64,000 bases of DNA from Dinoroseobacter sp034111085 (GCA_034111085.1 JAWUXZ010000047.1:1-64000), one strand, 5' to 3'. Shown: positions 45,301 through 54,391, counted from the first letter of the stretch. Program-made: numbers and translations. Notes: a model not told the origin generated them from the sequence alone.

Positions 45301-47803
45301 GTTAACCATCTTGTCAGACGGCATAATTGACCGCGCTGTTCACGCCTTGCCCGCTGGTGAAACCACCCTCGATCTGCCCGTCACCGACGCATGGGGCAGC
45401 GGCGCTTACGTCACTGTCAGCCTTCTGCGCCCCATGGACCGCGCCGCCGCACAGCAACCCAGCCGCGCGCTTGGCCTCGTCCACGCTGCGGTTGATCCCG
45501 GTCTCCAAGCCTTGAGCGTGCGGTTTGAGGCGCCGGAAATTGCGCCCGCCGCTGGTCCGCTCTTTGCGAGCCTGTTCGTGCCGGATCTGCCCGAGGGCGT
45601 CCAAGCCTATGCCACCGTCGCGGCCGTCGATGTCGGCATCCTTAATCTCACCAGTTTCGACAGCCCCGACCCCAGCGCGCATTACTTTGGCCAACGCGCG
45701 CTCGGCGTTGGATTGCGCGACATCTACGGACGCTTGATTGACGGGATGCAGGGCACAATGGGCCAGGTTCGTTCCGGCGGCGATGCCGGTGCCTCGATGC
45801 GGATGCAAGCACCACCGCCGACTGAAGAGCTTGCCGTCGCGTTTAGCGGTCCAATCCAGATTGGGCCCGATGGACACGCGCCTTTGCGCTTCGATTTCGA
45901 CGGGTTCAACGGCACTGTGCGTCTGATGGCCGTGGTTTGGACGGACGAAGGCGTGGGCCAAGCAGAAGCCGACGTGATCCTGCGCGATCCCATCGTCCTC
46001 AGCGCCAGTCTGCCCCGCTTCCTCGCGCCGGGTGACAAGAGCCTTTTGCGACTAGAGTTAACGCATGTGGATGGCGATTCCGGGCGTGTTGCACTTGTGG
46101 TCTCCGCCGATGGCCCGCTTGAGGTCGATCTGACGCGCTTGCCTAGTGCCGTAGAAATCTCAGATCAGGGCCGCGAAATTCTTGAAATCCCGATCCGCGC
46201 ACGCGGCGAGGGTGACGCGCGTATCACCATCGATCTGACCACCCCCGATGGCACCGCTGTGCAGCGTAGTCTTACGCTCGGCATTCGCGCCAATGACCCC
46301 GAAATCAGTGTGTCCGACCGCATCACGCTGGTGCCCGGGTCTACCTTTACGCTGGACCGAAATTTGCTTGCGGGCTTCAAGCCGGGCACTGGCCAAATCA
46401 TCTTGTCGGCAGGTCCGCTCGCGCGTTTTGATGCGCCCGGATTGCTTGCCGCGCTCGACCGTTACCCGTGGGGTTGCACCGAGCAAATTGCGTCCCGCGC
46501 TCTGCCGCTGCTTTACGCCCAGCCCTTGGCTGAAGCGATGGGCCTTGACCGCGACCAGACGCTCAGCAGCCGTCTTGCCGAGGCCGTCGATACCATGCTG
46601 TCGCGCCAATCTTCCAACGGTGCGTTCGGATTGTGGCGCGCAGGCTCTGGCGATCTGTGGCTGGATGCCTACGTAACGGATGTGCTGTCGCGCGCCCGCG
46701 CCCAAGGTATTTCTGTGCCGGATCGTGCCTTTACGCTGGCCCTCGATAACCTGCAAAACCGCGTTAACTACGCCGCCGATTTCGACGAGGGGGGCGAGGA
46801 AATTGCCTATGCCCTGCACGTTCTCGCCCGGGAAGGGGCCGCTGCAATTGGCGACTTGCGCTACTATGCGGATGTCAAAGCGGGTGATTTCGGAACGCCT
46901 ATGGCCCTCGCTCAGCTTGGCGCAGCACTTGCTGCTTACGGTGATCAACCCCGTGCGGATCGCCTGTTTGCCGCCGCCAATTCCCGCGTTCTGAGCGCAC
47001 AACCCGAGGCCGCCGTTTGGCGAGACGACTACGGTACTGCGCGGCGCGATGCGGCTGCGGTTTTGGCGCTTGGGGTCGAGGCTGGAACAGAAGTTCTCAA
47101 CCGCGACGCGCTCGTTAACGCCAGCCTCGCTGGCCCGGACCGCCCGCGTTCCACCCAGGAGGCCGCGTGGACAATGCTCGCCGCCCAAGCGCTTTTGGAA
47201 GGCACCAGCGCTGATCTTATCGTCAACGGTGATCCCGCCGAGGGCCCGCTCGTGCGCGTGATGGACAGTGCAAGTTTTAAGCCGATGGAGTTTCAGACCG
47301 CCTCCAACCGCCCCGAAACTCTCGTCATCACTCGCTTTGGGGTGCCCGAGGTCGCGCCTGATCCCGGCGGTAATGGCTATGCGATTGACCGTCTGTATTT
47401 CACGCTCGACGGTGAACCTGTGCAACCTGAACGCCTTAGGGTCGGCACGCGTCTTGTCACCGTCCTGAAGATCACGCCTTTGGGCGCGCGCGAGGGGCGC
47501 TTGATGGTCGTCGATCCGTTGCCTGCCGGGCTTGAGATCGACAATCCAAACTTGCTCAGCACTGGCGACATTGGCGCGTTGGACTGGTTAACGCTGGCGA
47601 CGACGCCGCAGAATGTCGAGTTTCGCAGCGACCAGTTCCGCGCCGCCATTGACCAACGCGGCAGGACGCCGTTGCAGTTGGCCTATATCGTGCGCGCTGT
47701 GACGCCCGGCGCGTTCCATCATCCGGCGGCCCATGTGGAAGATATGTACCGTCCGCAATTTCGGGCCCAAGGTGTCACCGGGCGTCTCGAGGTGGTGCGC
47801 TAA
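42359..47803 (+). CDS. Bacterial alpha-2-macroglobulin with PAN domain
   Basis: Bacterial alpha-2-macroglobulins are periplasmic protease traps that work with PBP1C. The 1,814-residue protein has a signal peptide (MRFSTLFAATIAVFLTLPVAAQ, no lipobox). An N-terminal PAN/apple-like domain follows with paired cysteines (SCSAACLADPDCGAFTFNNR, about 58-77), then macroglobulin domains, a bait region rich in Ala/Gly/Met near 1125-1150, and the thioester motif WGCTEQ with Cys1373 and Gln1376. GGAG stands seven bases before the ATG at 42359; an upstream extension has no signal peptide. pbpC starts right after its stop. Confidence 0.94.
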   Translation: MRFSTLFAATIAVFLTLPVAAQPLPDVLDQRRISITQNIDFPGGDLISIFETDFESCSAACLADPDCGAFTFNNRSNACFPKSDALEALPFEGATSARVFSTASAALNAQSSRLAQLGFLRAEDATAARDLARALPGRHVAGEWTAGALLDAARDARQSGAPLAALRFTGAALNLTDAPRDWLSYAQLAAALTGGNARETRVWRERAISASLNAFLRAGDPQLQAGALSVMAVGLEGAGRGRDMIPALRLANAILPRAETEQAIEDAIAKHGFRITEHRVDNDSSTPRVCAIFSEPLVTTGVDYAPFVQSAITGLAITAEDRQICVDGVVHGERYRLSFRAGLPAASGEVLSKTVPLEIYVRDRAPSLRFPGRGYILPAGAEVALPVVTVNLAEVALSLSKVSDRTILTTMQEGLFARPIPVWEEGPFAETRATEIWQGTGLVEGTLNRDTTTRLPLEVETGTLTPGLYVLTARIPGVRGENIPPASQWFVVSDLGLTTYRGNDGLHVYVRGLSDTGAKPDATVQIISRSNGLLAEVTTDADGYARIAPALLNGPAGAAPALLTVRQGNEDFAFLSLTDPEFDLSDRGVAGRISPPPLDIFATTDRGAYRAGEVIQATLLARNPQGVAVPDIPLTLILSRPDGVEYSRQLIQPIGAGGYTTALPLGATVPRGTWSLAVHVDPDAAAVTTELVLVEDFLPERLDLVLDAPEGPLPAGSMIPLTLQADYLFGAPAPDLPLEGTVRLRASQSLDGFPGVRFGRHDNAPTPQASALPDATTDASGAATLNIPLPDLPATDRPITATVTVTLSEGSGRPVERQITRALLPIGPLLGIRPLFEDRAAEGSAASFELVSLASDLSPQAMQVDWALHRIERDYQWYQLYGRWSWEPISRRTRVATGSADLSTGRATIEALVEWGRYELEVVRNDGPYLSASTQFSAGWVGEGDAASTPDLLELGLDKDVYSVGEVARLRITAPQAGTALLTILSDGIIDRAVHALPAGETTLDLPVTDAWGSGAYVTVSLLRPMDRAAAQQPSRALGLVHAAVDPGLQALSVRFEAPEIAPAAGPLFASLFVPDLPEGVQAYATVAAVDVGILNLTSFDSPDPSAHYFGQRALGVGLRDIYGRLIDGMQGTMGQVRSGGDAGASMRMQAPPPTEELAVAFSGPIQIGPDGHAPLRFDFDGFNGTVRLMAVVWTDEGVGQAEADVILRDPIVLSASLPRFLAPGDKSLLRLELTHVDGDSGRVALVVSADGPLEVDLTRLPSAVEISDQGREILEIPIRARGEGDARITIDLTTPDGTAVQRSLTLGIRANDPEISVSDRITLVPGSTFTLDRNLLAGFKPGTGQIILSAGPLARFDAPGLLAALDRYPWGCTEQIASRALPLLYAQPLAEAMGLDRDQTLSSRLAEAVDTMLSRQSSNGAFGLWRAGSGDLWLDAYVTDVLSRARAQGISVPDRAFTLALDNLQNRVNYAADFDEGGEEIAYALHVLAREGAAAIGDLRYYADVKAGDFGTPMALAQLGAALAAYGDQPRADRLFAAANSRVLSAQPEAAVWRDDYGTARRDAAAVLALGVEAGTEVLNRDALVNASLAGPDRPRSTQEAAWTMLAAQALLEGTSADLIVNGDPAEGPLVRVMDSASFKPMEFQTASNRPETLVITRFGVPEVAPDPGGNGYAIDRLYFTLDGEPVQPERLRVGTRLVTVLKITPLGAREGRLMVVDPLPAGLEIDNPNLLSTGDIGALDWLTLATTPQNVEFRSDQFRAAIDQRGRTPLQLAYIVRAVTPGAFHHPAAHVEDMYRPQFRAQGVTGRLEVVR

Positions 47804-49804
47804 ATGCACCGTGCGATCTTTCTTCTCGCGGCTGGCCTGTTCGCGTTGGGTGCCGCGCGCGACAGTATAGACAGATGGGTTAAGGCGACTGATCTACCGC
47901 CTTTGATCCCCGTGCAAAGCGTCGAGATGTTGGATCAAACTGGCACTTTATTGCGCGCCTACACCGTCGAGGATGGCCGCTACCGTTTGGGGGCTGCCCC
48001 GTCGCAGGTCGATCCGCTGTATCTTGCGCTGCTGATGGCACATGAGGACCAGCGTTTTGCCGATCATGCGGGCGTCGATCCGTATGCAGTGTTGCGCGCA
48101 GCCATCCAAGCGATCCGCGCGGGCGAGATCGTGTCGGGCGCGTCCACATTAACGATGCAGGTCGCGCGATTGCTTGAGGACAGCGGCACAGGCGCTTGGC
48201 GCGGCAAGCTGCGGCAGGTGCGGGTGGCCCTGGCGCTGGAGCGTAAATTAACCAAAGACCAAATATTATCGCTCTACCTGACTATAGCGCCCTTTGGCGG
48301 CAATCTCGAAGGTGTCCGTGCGGGGTCTTTGGCGTGGCTTGGCAAGGAACCGAGGCGTCTGACCCCGTCTGAGGCCGCCTTGCTTGTGGCGCTGCCGCAA
48401 GCCCCAGAAGCCCGCCGCCCGGACCGCTTTGCTGCGACCGCCATTGCAGCCCGCGACCGGGTTCTGGCTCGTGGGGTCGCTGCGGGCGTGTTGGCGCCTG
48501 AGGCTCAACGCATTACCGCCGCCCTCCCAGACGCGCGCCGCCCGTTCCCGCAACTCGCCCTCCACCTGACAGACCGCGTCCGCCGCGCCGCGCCTGATGC
48601 CGCCAGCCATACACTCAGCCTCAGCGCGCCTCTGCAAGCCCGTCTTGAGGCGCTTGCGTCCCGAACCGCACGGTCCATTGGCCCACGCATATCCGCCGCG
48701 ATTGTCGTGATGGAGGTCGAAACTGGGAAGATCCGCGCCAGTATCGGCTCGGCAGGTACCCAAGAAGTGCGCCAAGGTTTCGTCGATATGACACGCGCCG
48801 TACGATCCCCCGGTTCCACGCTGAAACCCCTCGTTTATGGCCTCGCTTTCGACGCAGGCCTCGGCCATCCGGAGACGTTGATCGAGGACGCGCCAACCGC
48901 CTTTGGCACCTATGCCCCGCAGAATTTCGACCGCCAGTTTCGCGGCACGATCTCTTTGCGCGGGGCGTTGCAAGCCTCGCTGAACATCCCTGTTGTTAAA
49001 CTGACCGACGCACTCGGTCCCGCGCAATTGATCGCAGGCTTGCGCCGCGCCGGGGTCTCGCCGCGTTTGCCCGGTGGCGCCCCCGGCTTGGCCGTCGCCC
49101 TCGGCGGGGTCGGCGTAACACTTGAGGAGTTGGTCACACTTTACGCTGCCCTCGCCCGAGGCGGCACTGCGATGGACCCAAGCTGGACCGCGCCCGGCAC
49201 GCCCGGTGCGCAAGTGATCTCGGCGGAGGCCGCATGGCATATCGGCGATATCCTGCGCGGTGTGCCCCCGCCCGCAAATTCGCCGCTGGGTCTGGCCTAC
49301 AAAACAGGCACCAGCTACGGGCACCGCGACGCTTGGGCGATTGGCTATGACAGCGATCACGTGGTCGGCGTCTGGCTGGGCCGCCCCGATGGCACGCCAG
49401 TTCCCGGCGCATTCGGCGCTGATGTGGCCGCACCGATGTTGTTTGAGGCCTTCCAAGCCGTCAGCCCCGATTTCGCAACGCCGCCACCGCCGCCGCCCGC
49501 AACCCTATTGGCCAGCAACGCATCGCTACCGCAGCCGCTCCAGCGCTTTCGCGGTGACAAGACCGAGGGTGTCGATATCGCCTTCCCACCCGATGGCGCG
49601 ATCCTTGCGCGCAACCCCTCAGGCCTGGTGATCAGGCTGCGCGGGGGCACGCCGCCGTTCACGTTACTTGCGGATGGCACGCCTATTGCCACAAGGTTGC
49701 AGCGGCGCGAGACCTACTTGCCCGCACCGCCCTTGGGCTTTCTATCGCTGTCAGTGATAGACGCGTTCGGCCAATCAGGTCGTGTCGCGGTGGAGTTGCG
49801 CTAA
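47804..49804 (+). CDS. pbpC: Penicillin-binding protein 1C
   Basis: PBP1C is a class A peptidoglycan synthase. The 666-residue protein has an N-terminal signal anchor, the glycosyltransferase domain (catalytic Glu in AHEDQRFADHAGVD near 78, GASTLTMQVARLLE near 112), and the transpeptidase domain with SPGSTLKPL (serine near 330) and KTGTSYGHRDAW. A C-terminal BiPBP_C domain begins near 575. It abuts the alpha-2-macroglobulin gene with no gap, the usual pair thought to combine protease defence with wall repair. Its stop shares CTAA with the thiolase stop. Confidence 0.95.
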   Translation: MHRAIFLLAAGLFALGAARDSIDRWVKATDLPPLIPVQSVEMLDQTGTLLRAYTVEDGRYRLGAAPSQVDPLYLALLMAHEDQRFADHAGVDPYAVLRAAIQAIRAGEIVSGASTLTMQVARLLEDSGTGAWRGKLRQVRVALALERKLTKDQILSLYLTIAPFGGNLEGVRAGSLAWLGKEPRRLTPSEAALLVALPQAPEARRPDRFAATAIAARDRVLARGVAAGVLAPEAQRITAALPDARRPFPQLALHLTDRVRRAAPDAASHTLSLSAPLQARLEALASRTARSIGPRISAAIVVMEVETGKIRASIGSAGTQEVRQGFVDMTRAVRSPGSTLKPLVYGLAFDAGLGHPETLIEDAPTAFGTYAPQNFDRQFRGTISLRGALQASLNIPVVKLTDALGPAQLIAGLRRAGVSPRLPGGAPGLAVALGGVGVTLEELVTLYAALARGGTAMDPSWTAPGTPGAQVISAEAAWHIGDILRGVPPPANSPLGLAYKTGTSYGHRDAWAIGYDSDHVVGVWLGRPDGTPVPGAFGADVAAPMLFEAFQAVSPDFATPPPPPPATLLASNASLPQPLQRFRGDKTEGVDIAFPPDGAILARNPSGLVIRLRGGTPPFTLLADGTPIATRLQRRETYLPAPPLGFLSLSVIDAFGQSGRVAVELR

Positions 49805-50976
49805 AGCCGCTCAATCGCCAGCGCGATCCCTTGCCCGCCGCCAATGCACATGGTGATCAGCGCGCGTTTGCCGCCAGTGCGTTCCAACTCATACAGCGCC
49901 TTCACGGTGATGATCGCGCCGGTCGCGCCAACCGGATGGCCGAGCGCAATCGCGCCGCCATTGGGGTTCACCTTTGCTGGATCGAGGCCGAGGCCCTTGT
50001 TCACCGCCAAGGCTTGCGCGGCAAATGCCTCGTTGGATTCGATCACATCAAAGTCGCGCGCCTTCAGTCCGGTTTTCGCCAGTAACGCCTCTACCGCTGG
50101 GACCGGACCGATGCCCATCACTTCAGGTCGCACGCCCGCATGGGCATAGCCGATGATCCGCGCACGAGGCGTCAAGCCAGCGGTCTCAGCAGCACTCGCA
50201 GTTGCCAGAACCACAGCCGCAGCACCGTCGTTGATCCCGCTGGCATTCCCGGGCGTCACGGTCCCGTCCTTCTGGAACACGGTTCGCAGACCGCCAAGCG
50301 CTTCACTTGTCGTCGCCTTGGGGTGCTGGTCGACGGCGAACGGCACCATGTCACGCTTCACTTTCACATCAATCGGCGCGATCTGAGCCTCGAAATACCC
50401 AGCCTCAATCGCCGCCGCCGCGCGCATCTGGCTTTCCAGCGCAAAGGCGTCCTGCATGTCGCGGGTGATTGCGTGCTCTGCTGCAACATTCTCCGCCGTC
50501 ACGCCCATATGGCCAGTGCCAAACGGACAGTTCAGCGCGCCCAGCATCATATCTTGCGTGCTCACATCGCCCATCTTCTGACCCCAACGGGCGGCGGGCA
50601 TAATATAGGGCGCGCGGCTCATACTCTCGGCCCCGCCTGCCAGCGCGAACGACGCATCGCCCAGCATCAGCGACTGCATTGCAGACACAATCGCCTGCAC
50701 ACCGGACCCGCACAGGCGGTTCACGTTCATTGCGGGCACGGTGTCGGGAACGCCTGCGTCTATGGCGGCGACTCGGGACAAATACATATCGCTCGGCTGG
50801 GTATTGATGACGTGGCCAAAAACAACCGTTCCGATCTGCTCAGGTGCGACGCCCGCGCGCGCCATCGCGGCTTTGGACACGTGCGCACCCAGTGCAATCG
50901 GCGGAGTGCCCGCCAATGCGCCGCCGAAACTGCCGATGGCTGTGCGCGCGCCTGATAGGATTACGATGTCGGTCAT
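49801..50976 (-). CDS. Acetyl-CoA acetyltransferase (thiolase)
   Basis: This 391-residue thiolase condenses or cleaves acetoacetyl-CoA and related substrates. It has the acyl-accepting Cys89 in NRLCGSGVQ, the histidine in ALGHPVGATG near 347 and the second cysteine in TMCIGGGQG near 377. I start at 50976, where GGGAGA lies upstream, giving MTDIVILSGARTAIGSF. Whether it works in degradation or in polyhydroxybutyrate synthesis cannot be told here, as no phaB or phaC is near. It lies 62 bases beyond the marR stop on the same strand. Confidence 0.93.
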   Translation of the reverse strand: MTDIVILSGARTAIGSFGGALAGTPPIALGAHVSKAAMARAGVAPEQIGTVVFGHVINTQPSDMYLSRVAAIDAGVPDTVPAMNVNRLCGSGVQAIVSAMQSLMLGDASFALAGGAESMSRAPYIMPAARWGQKMGDVSTQDMMLGALNCPFGTGHMGVTAENVAAEHAITRDMQDAFALESQMRAAAAIEAGYFEAQIAPIDVKVKRDMVPFAVDQHPKATTSEALGGLRTVFQKDGTVTPGNASGINDGAAAVVLATASAAETAGLTPRARIIGYAHAGVRPEVMGIGPVPAVEALLAKTGLKARDFDVIESNEAFAAQALAVNKGLGLDPAKVNPNGGAIALGHPVGATGAIITVKALYELERTGGKRALITMCIGGGQGIALAIERL

Positions 50977-51044
50977 GTCTGTCTCCCTGAAGCTGTGTGT
51001 CTGATGTGCCAAGCCGGGTGTGCGGCGTCTAGCGTGCCGCAGCG

Positions 51045-51482
51045 TCAGCGCGTCGCCATCAAGCGGTCGAGGGCCGCTGTAAACGCCTCCGCCTCAGGCC
51101 CGAGTTGCGCAACGACTTCGGCTTGATACGCCTCGGCCTCCTGCGCCAATGCCGCCATCATTGCATGACCGGCCTCAGACAAGGCCAGTTCCACCAACCG
51201 CCCATCGGCTTGCGACGGAGTTTTGGTGATATAGCCCGCCGCTTCCAAGCGGACGGCGGCGCGTGAAACTTTGGATTTGTCCATATCTACGCGCGCATGG
51301 ATTTCGCGCACACTGACAGGCCCGTCGGCTTGGTTGAGGTTCGCCACAACCCGCCATTCCGCGACTGATATGCCGAACCGCCCGCTATAGCGCGCAGCAA
51401 AGGCGCGGCTGGTGTGGTCGGCCAGAACCTTCAGCTGATAGGGCAGAAAGCCGTGCAGATCGAAGCTGGTGCGTTTGGTCAT
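51045..51482 (-). CDS. MarR family transcriptional regulator
   Basis: This 145-residue winged-helix regulator has the usual MarR plan: N-terminal dimer helix, SVAEWRVVANLNQ (near 45), recognition helix region RVDMDKSKVSRAAVRLEAAGYI and the wing SQADGRLVELALSEAG. The start at 51482 is chosen because the permease terminator lies upstream at 51573-51604 and a longer start would almost reach it. It may control the thiolase gene directly downstream; no operator is evident. Confidence 0.88.
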   Translation of the reverse strand: MTKRTSFDLHGFLPYQLKVLADHTSRAFAARYSGRFGISVAEWRVVANLNQADGPVSVREIHARVDMDKSKVSRAAVRLEAAGYITKTPSQADGRLVELALSEAGHAMMAALAQEAEAYQAEVVAQLGPEAEAFTAALDRLMATR

Positions 51483-51572
51483 GCGCGTCCCCGAGGTGGT
51501 CAACGCGGCACCCAAGCGCCGCAACTTGGCACGGGTATAGACCAGATCGGTGGCTCTAGTAGACCTCAAACG

Positions 51573-51604
51573 AAAAAAGCAGCCCCCGGTTCAGGGGACT
51601 GCTT
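51573..51604 (-). terminator. Terminator of the NCS2 permease gene
   Basis: An eleven-pair stem (51577-51587 with 51594-51604, one G-U pair on the minus strand) with loop GGTTCA region is followed, on the minus strand, by a run of six T. It is a strong intrinsic terminator 26 bases past the permease stop. Confidence 0.88.
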
Positions 51605-51629
51605 GGTGTTTTGCGCTAAAAGGCTGCGC

Positions 51630-53063
51630 CTAGTCTTTGGGCAAGCTGCCGGCACCATGACCTGCCATGCCGCCGGACACTTCTTCTGTCGCCTCGGCAG
51701 CAAGCTCTTCGGGCAGCACAAGGTTCAAGACGATCGCAATCAACGCCGCGGGCAGCAGACCCGAGGTCATCAGTATGCGGACCGCATCAGGCAGATACTG
51801 AACCGCTTTGGGGTCCAGTTGCAGACCAAGGCCCACCGACAAGGCGATCGCGAAGATCACCATGTTGCGGCGGTTCCAGTTCACGTCTGACAGCATCGAG
51901 ATACCTGCCGCAACAACCATACCGAACATCACGATCACGCCGCCGCCCAGAACCTCAATCGGGATGGTGCGGATGACCGCGCCGACCTTAGGGATTAGGC
52001 CACAGATGATCAGGAAGATCGCGCCGATGGTAACAACATGGCGGCTCATGACCCCTGTTATTGCAATCAGACCCACGTTCTGGCTGAAGCTGGTGTTCGG
52101 AAAGCCGCCAAAAATACCAGCAATCGCCGTGCCAACACCGTCGGCGTAAGTCGCGCCTTCGATCTCTTTGTCGGTTGCTTCGCGTCCAGCGCCACCCTTG
52201 GTGATACCAGATACGTCGCCCACGGTCTCAATCGCTGAGACAAACGCCATCAAACAAAAGCCGATGACGGCGGCGAGGCTGAATTCAAAGCCATACTTGA
52301 AAGGCACTGGGAAAGCGATAACCGCAGCGCGGTTCCAGCTTGTGGTGATGCCTTCAATGGTGACCATGCCAACGGCCATCGCGTAGACGTAGCCCACAAG
52401 GATACCGATCACGACAGCCGAGACTGACAGCATTCCCTTGGCGTAGAACTTCAGGCCAAGCGTCACACCAACCACCACGAGGGCAGCAGACCAGTTCAGC
52501 AGGCTGCCATATTCAGGGCTGTTGATCGCAGGAACACCGCCCGCAGCATACTGGATGCCGACTTTGACCAGCGCGAGGCCGATCATTGTGACGACAAGGC
52601 CAGTGACCAGCGGCGGCAGCGCGAAGCGGATCCGACCAATGACGGTACCAAGCAGAGCGTGGAACAAACCACCGATTAGGACACCACCGAACAGGGCCGG
52701 CAAAGCCTCAACACCCTTGCCAGCAACGAGCGGGATCATGATCGGGATGAATGCAAAGCTGGTGCCTTGCACAATAGGCAAACGCGCGCCGACCGGGCCA
52801 AGACCGATGGTCTGGAACAGGGTTGCAATGCCGGCAAACAGCATCGACATCTGGATAAGATAGGTCATATCCGGGAAGCCCTGCGCGCCTGCGTCAGAGC
52901 CGAAGCCAAAACCAGCAGCGCCCGAGATAATGATCGCAGGCGTGATATTGGACACGAACATGGCCAGCACGTGCTGAATGCCTAGGGGCACTGCTTTGTG
53001 CAGGGCCGGGGTGTAATTTGGGTCGCGCAGCTGCGCTGGCGTCCCGATGGATGCGTTAGACAT
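51630..53063 (-). CDS. NCS2 nucleobase permease, xanthine/uric acid type
   Basis: This 477-residue transporter has about fourteen membrane segments. NCS2 marks are the histidine in GIQHVLAMF (near 31), the acid in AIETVGDVSGITKGG (near 275) and the family motif QNVGLIAITGVMSR (near 320). The Q at the start of that motif and G after T point to xanthine or urate rather than uracil. I start at 53063, with GGGAGG seven bases upstream. The LysR gene upstream on the same strand may regulate it. A strong terminator follows. Confidence 0.92.
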   Translation of the reverse strand: MSNASIGTPAQLRDPNYTPALHKAVPLGIQHVLAMFVSNITPAIIISGAAGFGFGSDAGAQGFPDMTYLIQMSMLFAGIATLFQTIGLGPVGARLPIVQGTSFAFIPIMIPLVAGKGVEALPALFGGVLIGGLFHALLGTVIGRIRFALPPLVTGLVVTMIGLALVKVGIQYAAGGVPAINSPEYGSLLNWSAALVVVGVTLGLKFYAKGMLSVSAVVIGILVGYVYAMAVGMVTIEGITTSWNRAAVIAFPVPFKYGFEFSLAAVIGFCLMAFVSAIETVGDVSGITKGGAGREATDKEIEGATYADGVGTAIAGIFGGFPNTSFSQNVGLIAITGVMSRHVVTIGAIFLIICGLIPKVGAVIRTIPIEVLGGGVIVMFGMVVAAGISMLSDVNWNRRNMVIFAIALSVGLGLQLDPKAVQYLPDAVRILMTSGLLPAALIAIVLNLVLPEELAAEATEEVSGGMAGHGAGSLPKD

Positions 53064-53171
53064 AGTCGTTCCTCCCACTAAGGTCTGATCTTCCGGTTCA
53101 GGCGTTGCCGATTTGCTCGGTTCTTTTCTTGTGCGACAGGGCCGGGCACCTGCTCTTCCAGCAGATACGCG

Positions 53172-53272
53172 TCCACGGTTAAGCCAAGGCTAACGTGGAT
53201 CGCACTCGCTTGCGCTTAAACCGTGATTAAAAATTAGTCTTTCAAGGAAACTTTGAAGGTGTTTAGCGCAAG
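53172..53272. repeat. Nested inverted repeats upstream of the permease
   Basis: Two imperfect inverted repeats lie in the 233-base gap between the LysR gene and the permease: TCCACGGTTAAGCC/GGCTAACGTGGA (53172-53199) and CTTGCGCTTAAAC (53209-53221) with GTTTAGCGCAAG (53261-53272). The second flanks an AT-rich stretch that could hold the promoter. They may bind the LysR protein; this is inferred. Confidence 0.45.
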
Positions 53273-53296
53273 TGCTGCGTGCACCTTATCACAAAT

Positions 53297-54229
53297 CTAG
53301 CGCTCAAGTTGGTGCAGGGCTTCAAGCTCGCGCAGGGCAGGTTTGATCTGCTCGGCCATAAAGTCGATAAACAGGCGCGTCTTTGGGTCTTGGTTGCGCT
53401 TATGAGGATAGAGCATCGCCAGTTGCGCGTCCGGTGGCAACGTCTCTTTGCACACCGCCACCAATGTACCAGCGGCTAGATGACCGGCCACGTCAAACAG
53501 CGGTTTGTTGATCAGCCCGTGCCCGGCCAACGCCCATTTTGTCAGTACATCGCCATCGTCGCATGCCAGCGGACCAGAGACATCGAACAGTTGCGGCCCA
53601 TCGCTGGTCATCAAGGTCCATCGAAACTCGGTCGAACCGGGGAATCGCAAAAGCAGGCAATCATGCGGGGTGTTCAACACTTCTGCGCCCGATGCAGGTG
53701 TGCCGCGCCGCGCCAAGTAAGACGGGGCAGCACAGATCACGCGCGGGCAGTTGGTGATATTCCTGATCCGCAGGACCGAGTCCGGTGGATTGCCCAGGAT
53801 GAACGACACATCCAGACCTTCATGGGTCAGATCAATTTTGCGGTCCGAGAGGCGCAAGCGGATGTGAACTTCCGGGTAGTGCTCTTGGAATGTGACGACC
53901 AAAGGCGCGATCAACCGTCGCCCGACGCCCAGCGGGGCCGAGACAAACAGCGATCCGCGCGGGTTCAGGGTGATCTCATGCACCGCGGCTTCGGCTTCTT
54001 CGAGTGCATCCAGAACCGCGACCGCTTTGGGATAGTAGATCCGGCCATGCTCGGTTGGCTGGATGGAGCGCGTAGTGCGATTGAACAGCCGAATGCCGAG
54101 ATGCTTTTCCAACTCGCCAATGCGGCTGGAGGCAACGGCGGGCGACACACGCATGTCACGGGCGGCAGCAGACATGTTTTCCAGCTCGTAGACCCGGACG
54201 AACATGCGGATGTTGTTAATATTGGTCAT
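53297..54229 (-). CDS. LysR family transcriptional regulator
   Basis: The 310-residue protein has the N-terminal winged helix (MFVRVYELENMSAAARDMRVSPAVASSRIGELEKHLG, about 9-45) and a substrate-binding domain from about 90. Its layout (ASSRIGELEK, LFNRTTRSIQPTEHG) fits the large CrgA/DsdC-like branch. It stands upstream of the NCS2 permease in the same direction, 233 bases apart, so the permease is a candidate target. The effector is unknown. Confidence 0.9.
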   Translation of the reverse strand: MTNINNIRMFVRVYELENMSAAARDMRVSPAVASSRIGELEKHLGIRLFNRTTRSIQPTEHGRIYYPKAVAVLDALEEAEAAVHEITLNPRGSLFVSAPLGVGRRLIAPLVVTFQEHYPEVHIRLRLSDRKIDLTHEGLDVSFILGNPPDSVLRIRNITNCPRVICAAPSYLARRGTPASGAEVLNTPHDCLLLRFPGSTEFRWTLMTSDGPQLFDVSGPLACDDGDVLTKWALAGHGLINKPLFDVAGHLAAGTLVAVCKETLPPDAQLAMLYPHKRNQDPKTRLFIDFMAEQIKPALRELEALHQLER

Positions 54230-54314
54230 GGTGGATTATGCGGAATTTCTTGAAGATGGACGTGATCGTCTGAAATTACCAGAAAGCGCGGCTTGCGTAT
54301 ACCACCTGCAATTG

Positions 54315-54391
54315 TGGTGACCCCGATTGGATTCGAACCAATAACCTGCCCCTTAGGAGGGGGCTGCTCTGTCCAGTTGAGCCACGAGGCC
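54315..54391 (-). tRNA. tRNA-Arg (anticodon CCU)
   Basis: On the minus strand the cloverleaf is complete. The acceptor is GGCCTCG with CGGGGTC (two G-U pairs); the D stem is GCTC/GAGC; the anticodon stem GCCCC/GGGGC encloses loop CTCCTAA with anticodon CCT; the T arm is ATTGG-TTCGAAT-CCAAT. The discriminator is A, followed by an encoded CCA (54317-54315). It reads AGG, a rare codon in this genome. Confidence 0.95.
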
